Positions 8,669-16,262 of a DNA stretch of 64,000 nt are shown here, one piece after another (within the stretch, counting starts at the first letter, position 1; each line of letters opens with the position of its first letter). This DNA comes from Ruixingdingia sedimenti. GTDB lineage: Bacteria > Pseudomonadota > Alphaproteobacteria > Rhodobacterales > Rhodobacteraceae. The notes under the pieces are model-generated. The model was given only the letters and a program-made list of their open reading frames with translations. It made no database searches and was not told where the DNA came from. A program made the translations under genes and the position numbers. The stretch is from assembly GCF_031432425.1 (NCBI RefSeq), contig NZ_JAVKPH010000002.1:241235-305234 (forward strand). Direction: 5' to 3'.

Positions 8669-9826
8669 TCAGCGCCCGCCGATCACGCCGATATAATCCG
8701 ACACCCACCGATAGTAGGGCACGCATTCGCCCTGGCTTTCGCATTTCGTCACCGGCGTGGTCCAGAACCGGATCTTGTCGAAATCGTCGAAGCCGTTCTT
8801 GGTGCAGCCTTCCGCCGTCAGCATGCCGCGCCCGTCGGTGCAGGCGGCCGGCACGGACGGGTTGGCGCCGAACCAGACGGCAAGGTCGGATTGCAGGTTC
8901 GAGGCCAGCGAATGTTCCATCCACAGATAGGCGCAGGTGGGGTTTTCCGAATCGACATGCATCATCGAGGTGTCGGCCCATCCGGTCGCGCCCTCCTGCG
9001 GGATGACGCTGGCGACGGGCACGTTTTCGGATTGCAGCAGGTTGCGCTGGAACGGCCAGGTGCCGGACGCCGCCATGCCCTCGTTCTTGAAATCGTCCAT
9101 CTGGATGAAGGCGTCGTGCCAGTAGCGGCTGACCAGTTGGCGCTGCCCGCGCAGCAGGTCGAGCGCGGCCTTGTACTGGTCCTCGTTCAGTTCATAGGGC
9201 GACTTGATGCCCAGGTCGGGCTTGTGGAACATCAGGTATTGCGCGGCATCGGCGATATGGATCGGCCCGTCATAGGCCTGCACCCGGCCCTTGTTGGACT
9301 TGCCGTCGGGCAGGGTCTGTTCCTCGAACACCACGTTCCAGCTGGTGGGGGGCGCGTCCTTGAACACCTCGGTGTTGTACATCAGCACGTTCGGCCCCCA
9401 CATGTAGGGCACGCCGTAATGCACGCCGTCGACCACATACCAGGGCGCCTGTTTCAGCCGGTCGTCCACGGCCGTCCACGACGGGATGAGGTCGAGGTTG
9501 ATCGGCTGCACCCGCTTGCCCGCGATCAGCCGCAGCGAGGCATCGCCCGAGGCGGTCACGAGGTCGAAGCCGCCCTCGTTCATCAGCGCCACCATCTCGT
9601 CCGAGGTGTTGGCGACCTTGACATTGACCTTGCAGCCCGACTGTTCCTCGAACTTCGTCACCCAGTCGAATTCCTTCACCGTCTCGCCGCGCTCGATATA
9701 GCCGGCCCAGGCGACGATGTTCACCTGCCCCTCGGGCGTGCCGAGCGCGGCGAGTTGCGCGAAGGCCGGGGACATGGCGGTCAGCACGGCCAGCGCCGTG
9801 GTGCCGAACAGCTTCAGTGTGGTCAT
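8669..9826 (-). CDS. ydcS: Periplasmic polyamine-type substrate-binding protein (YdcS/PotD family)
   Basis: A 385-residue binding protein with a Sec signal peptide (residues 1-23, ending SPAFA). The mature part has the PotD/YdcS signatures VNIVAWAGYIERG at its start, DLVTASGDASLRLIAGKRVQPIN, and GVPYMWGPNVLMYN. It presents the substrate, likely putrescine or a related amine, to YdcU/YdcV. First gene of a five-gene operon ending with an aminobutyraldehyde dehydrogenase, the same order as enteric ydcSTUVW, which supports the assignment. Confidence 0.9.
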   Translation of the reverse strand: MTTLKLFGTTALAVLTAMSPAFAQLAALGTPEGQVNIVAWAGYIERGETVKEFDWVTKFEEQSGCKVNVKVANTSDEMVALMNEGGFDLVTASGDASLRLIAGKRVQPINLDLIPSWTAVDDRLKQAPWYVVDGVHYGVPYMWGPNVLMYNTEVFKDAPPTSWNVVFEEQTLPDGKSNKGRVQAYDGPIHIADAAQYLMFHKPDLGIKSPYELNEDQYKAALDLLRGQRQLVSRYWHDAFIQMDDFKNEGMAASGTWPFQRNLLQSENVPVASVIPQEGATGWADTSMMHVDSENPTCAYLWMEHSLASNLQSDLAVWFGANPSVPAACTDGRGMLTAEGCTKNGFDDFDKIRFWTTPVTKCESQGECVPYYRWVSDYIGVIGGR

Positions 9827-9917
9827 GCCGGAGACTCCCTGTGTTTGGGCCTGTTGCCGCCGCGGCGGGGCAGGCCGGTCCGCCCGGCGGCCGGGGCCGT
9901 CAGGGCCGTTGGCACGA

Positions 9918-9985
9918 AGCTAAGGACAGGGCGGAAAGTTTCGCAATATCAAAACACAGAAAGAAGCGTTCGGTTTTTCCGATGG
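9918..9985 (-). promoter_or_regulatory. AT-rich leader, probable promoter of the ydcSTUV-patD operon
   Basis: This is the only AT-rich stretch between the LysR gene end (10006) and ydcS (9826). On the minus strand it contains TTGATATTGCG and runs of T and A, in contrast to the GC-rich surroundings. No clear -10 box or LysR-type T-N11-A site could be fixed by eye. Confidence 0.3.
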
Positions 9986-10005
9986 GTCCGGCGCCCGCGC
10001 CGCCG

Positions 10006-10914
10006 CTATCCCGTCCGCCCGGGGATCGCGCCCTGCGCCGCGCGGATGAAATTGCGCGCCGCCCCCGGCAGCGGCGCCCCCTTGCGCCAGGCCAGCCCCA
10101 CCTGCACCGAGGGCAGGTCGCCCGATACGTCGCGGGTCTGGATCCGGTCGCCTTCCAGCGACCAGGGCCGGTAGACGAGGCTCGGCAGGATCGCCACCCC
10201 CGCCCCGGTGGCCACGAGGCTGCGCACCGCCTCGACAGACCGGGTGCGGAAGGCGATCTGCGGGCGGACCGACAGTTGCGCCATCAGCCGCCGGGTGCTT
10301 TCCTCGATCTCGTCAACCATCAACTGGATCAGGGGCTCGCCCGCCAGCTGATCGAGCGTGATCGCCTCCGCCTCGGCCAAGGGATGGCCGAGCGGCAGCC
10401 AGAGCCGGTAGGGCGAGACGACCAGCGTTTCCACCTGCAACGCCATCCGGTCGCGGATCGAGGATGTCAGCAGCACCGCCACGTCCAGTTCGCCCCCGAT
10501 CAGCAGATGTTGCAGATAGCCGCCGTCATCCTCGATCACACTGAGGTCGACCTTGGGATGGGCGCGGCGGAACCGCGACAGGATGTCGGACAGCACATAA
10601 CCCGCCACCAGCGAGGTGACGCCGAGCGCGAGCCGCCCGCCCGCCTCTTCGTCCGGGGTGCGGAAGGCCATGCGCGCGGTGGACACATCGGCAAGGATCT
10701 GGCGGGCGTGGCGCAGGAAAAGGCTGCCCTTGTGGGTGATCTCCAGCCCCCGCGCCTGCCGGTCGAAAAGCGTGACGCCAAGATCGTCCTCCAGCGCCCG
10801 GATCGCCTCCGTCACCGAGGATTGCGAGATCGACAGCGCCCGCGCCGCGCCCGAAACGCTGCCCGCCTCGGCCGCGGCGACGAAGAACTGAAGCTGGCGG
10901 AGCGAGAAGGCCAT
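10006..10914 (-). CDS. LysR-family transcriptional regulator
   Basis: A 302-residue regulator with an N-terminal winged helix-turn-helix (residues about 1-60, LRQLQFFVAAAEAGSVSGAARAL then SQSSVTEAI) and a periplasmic-binding-like effector domain (about 92-300). Its place directly upstream of, and in the same orientation as, the ydcSTUV-patD operon suggests it controls polyamine use, perhaps with dadA on its other side, but LysR genes are more often divergent from their targets. The effector is unknown. Confidence 0.88.
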   Translation of the reverse strand: MAFSLRQLQFFVAAAEAGSVSGAARALSISQSSVTEAIRALEDDLGVTLFDRQARGLEITHKGSLFLRHARQILADVSTARMAFRTPDEEAGGRLALGVTSLVAGYVLSDILSRFRRAHPKVDLSVIEDDGGYLQHLLIGGELDVAVLLTSSIRDRMALQVETLVVSPYRLWLPLGHPLAEAEAITLDQLAGEPLIQLMVDEIEESTRRLMAQLSVRPQIAFRTRSVEAVRSLVATGAGVAILPSLVYRPWSLEGDRIQTRDVSGDLPSVQVGLAWRKGAPLPGAARNFIRAAQGAIPGRTG

Positions 10915-11012
10915 GCCGGACCCTAGCCGCGCCGCGCAGGGCGGACAAGGCCGGGGCGGCCCCCAGGGGCGGTCAGAGGGGGAGAGGGCAGCACCGGGGC
11001 GCTGCCCCGGAC

Positions 11013-11100
11013 CCCGGGATATTTATGGACAGAAAATGAACAGGGTGGTGCTTTCGTCCTGCGCCCTTCATTTTCTGTCCCCAAATATCCCCGCCGGAGG
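11013..11100. repeat. Composite intergenic repeat, inverted pair of GGATATTT...GGACAGAAA arms
   Basis: The forward arm at 11016-11040 (GGGATATTT, 2 spacer bases, GGACAGAAAATGAA) and the reverse arm at 11067-11094 (TTCATTTTCTGTCC, then AAATATCCCC) can pair into a stem of more than 20 bp around a 26-base loop. It lies between dadA (upstream on the minus strand) and lysR. The same arms recur at ten other intergenic places in the window. A role as transcription terminator or RNA processing site is possible. Confidence 0.85.
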
Positions 11101-11170
11101 CTCCCGCCCTCGACAAGGGCGCAACCGCCCGGCGCGGGCACGGCATCGAGGCAGCGGCCCCGGTCCTTCC

Positions 11171-12475
11171 TCAGGCCGGTTGCGGGGCCAGCCCGCCCGC
11201 GCGGCGCGGCGCACGGCGGGGGGCGGCATAGCGGGCGATGCCGAGGTCGGCGGCCTCGATTTCCGGCGCGCAGCCCGACATCAGATCCGCCAGCACCCGG
11301 CCCGAGCCCGCCGCCATCGTCCAGCCGAGCGTGCCGTGCCCGGTGTTGAGGTAAAGCCCCGCCACCGGCGTCGGGCCCACCACCGGGGTGCCGTCGGGCG
11401 TCATCGGCCTGAGGCCGGTCCAGAAGTTCGCCGCCGCCGTATCCCCCGCGCCGGGGAAGAGGTCGGTCAGCGATTTTTCCAGCGTCGCGCGCCGGCGGGG
11501 GTGCAGCGTCAGGTCGAACCCGGCGATTTCCGCCAGCCCGCCGACGCGGATCCGGTCGCCGAGCCGCGTGATCGCGACCTTGTAGGTTTCGTCCATCACG
11601 GTCGAGACCGGCGCGCGGTCCGCCGCGACGACCGGCACGGTGATCGAATAGCCCTTGACCGGATAGACCGGCAGCCGCAGGCCCAGGGGTGCCACCAGCG
11701 CGGGCGAATGGCTGCCGAGCGCGACCACCACCGCATCGGCGCGCAGCCGCCCTTCGGCGGTGTCCACCCCGGTCACGGCGCGGCCTTCGACCGCCAGCCG
11801 CCGCACCTCGACCCCATAGCGGAAGGTGACGCCGGCCGCCGCGGCCCGATCGGCCAGCCCGGTGGTGAACAGGAAGCAATCCCCCGTCTCGTCCCCCGGC
11901 AGGCGCAGCCCGCCCGCGATCGGCGCGCCCGCCGCCGCCAGCCCCGGTTCCGCCCGCAGGCAGCCCGCGCGGTCCAGCAATTCGAACGGCACGCCATCGG
12001 CCTTCAGCACCGCGATGTCCTTTTCCGCCGCCGCCAGCTGTTTTTCGTCGCGGAACACCTGCAGGGTGCCCTGCATGCGTTCGTCATAGGCGATCCCGGT
12101 CTCGTCGCGCAGCGCCATCAGGCAGTCGCGGCTGTATTCGGCCAGCCGGACCATGCGGCTCTTGTTCAGTACATAGGCCGGCGTGGTGCAGTTGCGCAGC
12201 ATCTGCCACATCCATTCCACCCGCTGGCGGTCGATCTTGGGTTGCAGCACCAGCGGCGCATGGGTCTGGAACATCCATTTCAGCGCCTTGAGCGGGATCC
12301 CCGGCGCGGCCCAGGGGGCGGAATAGCCCGGGCTGATCTCGCCCGCATTGGCGAAACTCGTTTCCAGCGCGGGGCCGGGCTGGCGGTCCAGCACGGTGAC
12401 TTCATGGCCCGCGCGGGCCAGATACCAGGCCGAAGTGACCCCGATCACGCCGGCGCCCAGAACGATGACCTTCAT
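11171..12475 (-). CDS. dadA: D-amino acid dehydrogenase (small subunit type)
   Basis: A 434-residue FAD flavoprotein that deaminates D-amino acids, mainly D-alanine, to oxo acids and feeds electrons to the respiratory chain. It opens with the dinucleotide-binding motif VIVLGAGVIGVTSAWYLARAG and has the DadA-type segment ETSFANAGEISPGYSAPWAAPGIP at residues 39-62; the C-terminal FAD segment GHGTLGWTMAAGSG is present. Length matches DadA. No alanine racemase is adjacent. The gene is divergent from the WD40-caspase gene, and the shared 254-bp region carries dyads (12569-12601) that may bind a regulator such as Lrp. Confidence 0.92.
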   Translation of the reverse strand: MKVIVLGAGVIGVTSAWYLARAGHEVTVLDRQPGPALETSFANAGEISPGYSAPWAAPGIPLKALKWMFQTHAPLVLQPKIDRQRVEWMWQMLRNCTTPAYVLNKSRMVRLAEYSRDCLMALRDETGIAYDERMQGTLQVFRDEKQLAAAEKDIAVLKADGVPFELLDRAGCLRAEPGLAAAGAPIAGGLRLPGDETGDCFLFTTGLADRAAAAGVTFRYGVEVRRLAVEGRAVTGVDTAEGRLRADAVVVALGSHSPALVAPLGLRLPVYPVKGYSITVPVVAADRAPVSTVMDETYKVAITRLGDRIRVGGLAEIAGFDLTLHPRRRATLEKSLTDLFPGAGDTAAANFWTGLRPMTPDGTPVVGPTPVAGLYLNTGHGTLGWTMAAGSGRVLADLMSGCAPEIEAADLGIARYAAPRRAPRRAGGLAPQPA

Positions 12476-12568
12476 GGCGATGCTCCCTAGATGCCGGTTA
12501 TGATCCGGTCGGGATGCATGTTACCCTTTCCGGCGGCGAAGGAGGTGCCGAAGTCTGCGGTGAAACGG

Positions 12569-12640
12569 GAATGGAATCGAAGAAACCATTTCCATTCTTC
12601 GAAGTTGAGCAATAAAAATCCGATATGCGTTTCATATGCG
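12569..12640. promoter_or_regulatory. AT-rich dyad region between dadA and the WD40-caspase gene
   Basis: Inside the 254-bp divergent gap, GAATGGAA (12569-12576) is inverted as TTCCATTC (12590-12597), and CGAAGAA (12578-12584) is inverted as TTCTTCG (12595-12601). Downstream is a direct repeat of ATATGCG (12623 and 12634 area). dadA genes are commonly controlled by Lrp/AsnC regulators, which makes an operator plausible; no such regulator gene is in the window. Promoter boxes could not be assigned with confidence. Confidence 0.35.
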
Positions 12641-12729
12641 CAAACATCCCGCATGTGCCGACTCGGCCCCCCGGGGGACTTTCCATCCGCCCCGCCCGCG
12701 CCTAGGCTGGGGGTGCCGGAGGATCCACG

Positions 12730-15700
12730 ATGCCGCAACCTCCCCGACACCGATCCCCATGGTCGGCCCGTTCCGGGCGCGTCCTGCGTTGGGCCTTGGC
12801 GGCCTTGGCCCTGCCCATGGCGGCCTTCGCGCAGGCGGTGCCCGACTATCAGCTCGACCTCGATACCGGCGGGCATCGCGCGGCGATCCGGGGGCTGGCG
12901 GTTTCGGCCGACGGGGCGGTGCTGGTCTCTGTTTCCGACGACAAGACCGCCCGGGTCTGGGACTGGCAGCGGGGCGAGTCCACCGCCATCCTGCGCGGCC
13001 AGATCGGCACGGGGAACGAGGGGCTGATCCATGCCGTGGCGCTGTCGCCGGACGGGCGGTTCGCCGCGGTGGCGGGCTATTTCGGCGGTCATGTCGCGGC
13101 GCAAGGCCCCTTCGGCGATGTGCGGGTGTTCGACACGCGGTCGGGGCGGCTCCTGCGGGTGCTGGAAGGGCATGACCTCATGGTCGAGGCGCTGGCCTAT
13201 GATCCCGCGCGCGACGAACTCGCGGCCTCGGGGCAGGGCGGCATGATCCACCGCTGGCGCGCGCCCTTCGGGGATGCGCCCGAACCGCTGGCCGCGCTGG
13301 ACACCGAGGCCAACCGCGTCCGCGCGCTGGCCTATGCCGCCGGGGGCACGCGGCTGGCGGCGGCGACGCTGGATTACGGGCTGCGGCTGTGGGATCTGGA
13401 GACCGGCGCGGCGATGGAGATCCCCGATGCCGAACCCCTGTGGGACGTGCCGCTGGTCGGCCTTGCGGTCGGCGCCGACGGCACGCGGCTGGCGGTGGCG
13501 GGCGATGACGGGCGGGTGGAGTTGCGCGATGCGCGGGACGGCCATCTGGTCGCCGCGCTGCCGGTCCAGCCCTTCCGCCCCGATGCGCTGGCCTTCGCGG
13601 GGGGCGACAGGCTGTTGACCGTTTCCTGCGGCTACCGCTGCGGCGAGGATCATCGGTCGGCCACATGGTCGCTCGACACCTTTACCCCCGTCGCCGACTA
13701 CCGCGGCCATGACGCCGAGGTGCGCGCGGCCCTCGCCCTGCCCGGGGGCGAGATCGTGGCGACCGCAGGCGGGCGGGGGCATGAAATCCACCTCTGGCGG
13801 GCGGAAACCGGCGCGGCGGTGCGGCAGTTGAAGGGCCTCGGCCAGTCCATCGCCGCGGTGGGCATTGCCGATGACGGCAGCGCGGTGGCCTGGGGCACCG
13901 TGGACCCTTGCCCCGACCGGGTGATCTGCCCGCAGACCCTTGGCCCCTTGGACCGCATGTTGCCCCTGCCGGGCCCCGACCGCAGCCTGTCCGCGCCCCG
14001 CGCCATCGAGGGCGATTTCCTGCGCGCGGTGCTGGATATGCCCGGCCTTGCCGTCACCATCGCCGGGGCCCGCGACGGCGGGTTCGAGGGCGCCGACCTG
14101 CGCCTAACCGGGCCCGGGGGCATGCAGACCCTGCGCCGCGACGCCACCACCGGCTATTACCACACCGCCTATACGCTTACCGGCGACACCGTCATCACCG
14201 GCGGCGGCAACGGCATCCTGCTGGCGCAGGCGCTGGCCGACGGGCGCATGGCGGGCGAGTTCCGGGGCCATACCGGCGACATCCTCGCCCTTGCCGCCCT
14301 GCCGCGCGCGAACCGCCTGATCAGCGGCAGCGCCGACCAGACCCTGCGGATCTGGAACCTCGACACCCGCGCCCTGATCGCCAGCATTTTCACCGCCGGC
14401 CCCGACTGGATCGTCTGGACCCCGCAGGGCTATTACCAGTCCTCGCCCGAGGGCGACCGGCTGGTGGGCTGGCATGTGAACCAGGGGCAGGGGCGCGAGG
14501 CGCGTTTCATCCGCGCCCGCCAGTTGCGCCAGCACCTGCACAGCCCCGAAATCGTCCGCCGCGCGCTGATGACGGGCGATCCGGCGGGCGCGGTGCGCGA
14601 CCTGCGCGGGACCGACCGGGAACTCGACACCCTGCTGACCCGCGCCGCGCCCGAATTCGACCTGCGCCTCGCCCCCGACATCGCCGCGCCCGAGGGTTTC
14701 GCCGCCATCGAGGTCACGGGGGCGAGCCTTGAGGAGGTCGAAAGCTGGGGCTATTCGGTGCTGGTCAACGACCGCCGCGTGCCGCCCCTGCGGGTGGCCG
14801 ATGCGGGCGGGCGGCTGATCTATCATATCGCGCTGGAACCGGGGGAAAACCGCATCCTCGTGACCGGGCAGAACGATTACGGCTATGTCACCGAACGCAG
14901 CGCGGTGGCGCTGTTCAACGCGCCGGTAGAACCGAAGGCCGGCAAGCTCTATGTCGCGGTGATCGGGGTCAACGACTACCCGGACCTGCCCGAGGGCTGC
15001 AACGGCCGGTCCTGCAACCTCGATTACCCGGTGGCCGATGCGCTGGAATTCCTCGACGTGGTGCGCGAACGCACGGCGCCGCTGTTTCAGGGCATGGAGG
15101 TGCGGGTGATGGTCAGCCGCGGCGCGCTGGATCAGCAGCCCCTGCGCCGCGACCGCCTGGCCGCCCTCATGGACCCCGCAGAGGTGATGGAGCCCGAGGC
15201 CCGCACCATCACCGACGAACTGACCGATTTCCTGGCGCTGCCGGGGCCCGATGACACCACCGTCATCTTCGCCGCCGGCCACGGCATCAACATCGACGAA
15301 CAATACTATCTGATCCCCGCCGACGGCGAGAAGCGGGGCGAGAACTGGCGGCGGTCCTCGCTGGTGGACTGGTCGGTGATCCAGGAGGAAATCGGCTTCG
15401 CCCAGGGGCGGCGGATCCTGGTGCTGGATACCTGCCACGCCGCCAACGCCTTCAACGCCCGGCTGGAAAAGGACGCGGCCGATGCGCGGGTGGTGGTGTT
15501 TTCCGCCACGGCGGCCAACAACACCGCCGCCGAACGCGCGGATCTGGGCCACGGCATCTTCACCTGGGCGCTGGTCGAGGGGCTGCGCGGCAAGGCCGAC
15601 CCCTCGGGCGAGGGCGTGCGGCTGCTGAACCTCGCCGATTACGTCTACCGCGAGGTGGTGCGGCTGTCGTCGCAAAAGCAGGAACCCTTCTACCACATCT

Positions 15701-15735
15701 CGCAGACCTCCAACTTCCTGCTGGCGCGGCCGTGA
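12730..15735 (+). CDS. Exported WD40-repeat protein with C-terminal caspase-like (peptidase C14) domain
   Basis: A 1001-residue protein. A signal peptide spans residues about 1-36 (hydrophobic core RVLRWALAALALPMAAFA). Residues about 45-570 hold degenerate WD40-like repeats, with clear units such as SVSDDKTARVWDW and LISGSADQTLRIWNLDTR, likely one or two beta propellers. A bridging region is followed from about residue 738 (KLYVAVIGVNDYPDLP) by a caspase-like fold with the dyad His851 in AAGHGI and Cys902 in LDTCHAANAF, so the peptidase appears intact. Caspase-WD40 fusions exist in bacteria, but usually as cytoplasmic signalling proteins; this one is predicted to be exported. Next genes on the strand encode a MEMO-CapA fusion and a MORN protein, both also exported. 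Confidence 0.92.
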   Translation: MPQPPRHRSPWSARSGRVLRWALAALALPMAAFAQAVPDYQLDLDTGGHRAAIRGLAVSADGAVLVSVSDDKTARVWDWQRGESTAILRGQIGTGNEGLIHAVALSPDGRFAAVAGYFGGHVAAQGPFGDVRVFDTRSGRLLRVLEGHDLMVEALAYDPARDELAASGQGGMIHRWRAPFGDAPEPLAALDTEANRVRALAYAAGGTRLAAATLDYGLRLWDLETGAAMEIPDAEPLWDVPLVGLAVGADGTRLAVAGDDGRVELRDARDGHLVAALPVQPFRPDALAFAGGDRLLTVSCGYRCGEDHRSATWSLDTFTPVADYRGHDAEVRAALALPGGEIVATAGGRGHEIHLWRAETGAAVRQLKGLGQSIAAVGIADDGSAVAWGTVDPCPDRVICPQTLGPLDRMLPLPGPDRSLSAPRAIEGDFLRAVLDMPGLAVTIAGARDGGFEGADLRLTGPGGMQTLRRDATTGYYHTAYTLTGDTVITGGGNGILLAQALADGRMAGEFRGHTGDILALAALPRANRLISGSADQTLRIWNLDTRALIASIFTAGPDWIVWTPQGYYQSSPEGDRLVGWHVNQGQGREARFIRARQLRQHLHSPEIVRRALMTGDPAGAVRDLRGTDRELDTLLTRAAPEFDLRLAPDIAAPEGFAAIEVTGASLEEVESWGYSVLVNDRRVPPLRVADAGGRLIYHIALEPGENRILVTGQNDYGYVTERSAVALFNAPVEPKAGKLYVAVIGVNDYPDLPEGCNGRSCNLDYPVADALEFLDVVRERTAPLFQGMEVRVMVSRGALDQQPLRRDRLAALMDPAEVMEPEARTITDELTDFLALPGPDDTTVIFAAGHGINIDEQYYLIPADGEKRGENWRRSSLVDWSVIQEEIGFAQGRRILVLDTCHAANAFNARLEKDAADARVVVFSATAANNTAAERADLGHGIFTWALVEGLRGKADPSGEGVRLLNLADYVYREVVRLSSQKQEPFYHISQTSNFLLARP

Positions 15736-16217
15736 TTTTCAGGGACCGGACAGGGATGGGGGCTGCGGTGCGGCCGGGGGGACAACGCGCCGCGCACATG
15801 ATCGCCGGGGTTGTCCGGCGGGCATGTAACCGGTGGAGGGCGCGCGCCCGCGTCACCGCCGAAACCGTACCCCCGCAACCGGCCGCCCCCACCGCGCCCC
15901 CGATCTTGCCGAAAGGGGAAGGATCGTCCCCCCGAGCCCGCCGAAACGGGCGCCTCCGCCAGTACCCGCCCGCCTGCGCTGCGTCCCTCACCAGTGAAGA
16001 ACGCCACCCCGACTTCATCTTGCCGAAAATACTCCGGGGGCGCCGGCTGGTGCGCCACTGGTTCGAGAACCAGCCGGCGCGGGGCTGGCCCCCGGCGCTG
16101 CGGGCTGCAAAAGCCCAGAGGTCCCCCATATGGGCTGCCCCCGCGGCAACCGCGGGCAGCCTCTCCATCAAAACCCTTCTTTGCTTCATCTTTTCCCAAA
16201 TACCCCGGGGGCGCCGG
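15736..16217. other. 482-bp gap holding a tandemly repeated ~79-bp element
   Basis: No gene is supported between the WD40-caspase stop and the MEMO-CapA gene. Open frames run through it in several phases, but they follow repeat sequence. It contains two direct copies of a mixed palindromic element (16012-16090 and 16184-16262). The right-hand copy runs past the end of this gap into the beginning of the next reading frame. Between the copies a hairpin GGGCTGCCCCCGCGGCAACCG... lies at about 16132-16160. Confidence 0.6.
16012..16090 (+). repeat. Direct repeat copy 1 (AAATACTCC arm plus GGTTCGAGAACC dyad)
   Basis: Begins CTTCATCTTGCCGAAAATACTCC and continues through GGGGGCGCCGGCTGGTGCGCC and a nested palindrome around GGTTCGAGAACC, ending GCGCGGGGCTGGCCC. 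It is nearly identical to 16184-16262, 172 bp downstream. The first part is the second arm type of the window-wide composite repeat; the GGTTCGAGAACC part recurs at 25744-25774 and 35205-35245. Confidence 0.85.
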
Positions 16218-16262
16218 ATGGTGCGCCACCGGTTCGAGAACCAGCCGGCGCGGGGCTGGCCC
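16184..16262 (+). repeat. Direct repeat copy 2, overlapping the 5' end of the MEMO-CapA frame
   Basis: Second copy of the 79-bp element (CTTCATCTTTTCCCAAATACCCC, GGCGCCGGATGGTGCGCC, GGTTCGAGAACC, GCGCGGGGCTGGCCC). It contains the only ATG (16218) upstream of the signal peptide of the next gene, so either the repeat supplies the start codon or translation starts at a non-ATG codon just after it. Confidence 0.85.

Noticed and set aside
15732..16217. Upstream extension of the MEMO-CapA frame to 15732
   Set aside because: The added residues come from intergenic repeat sequence and would bury the signal peptide 170 residues inside the protein.
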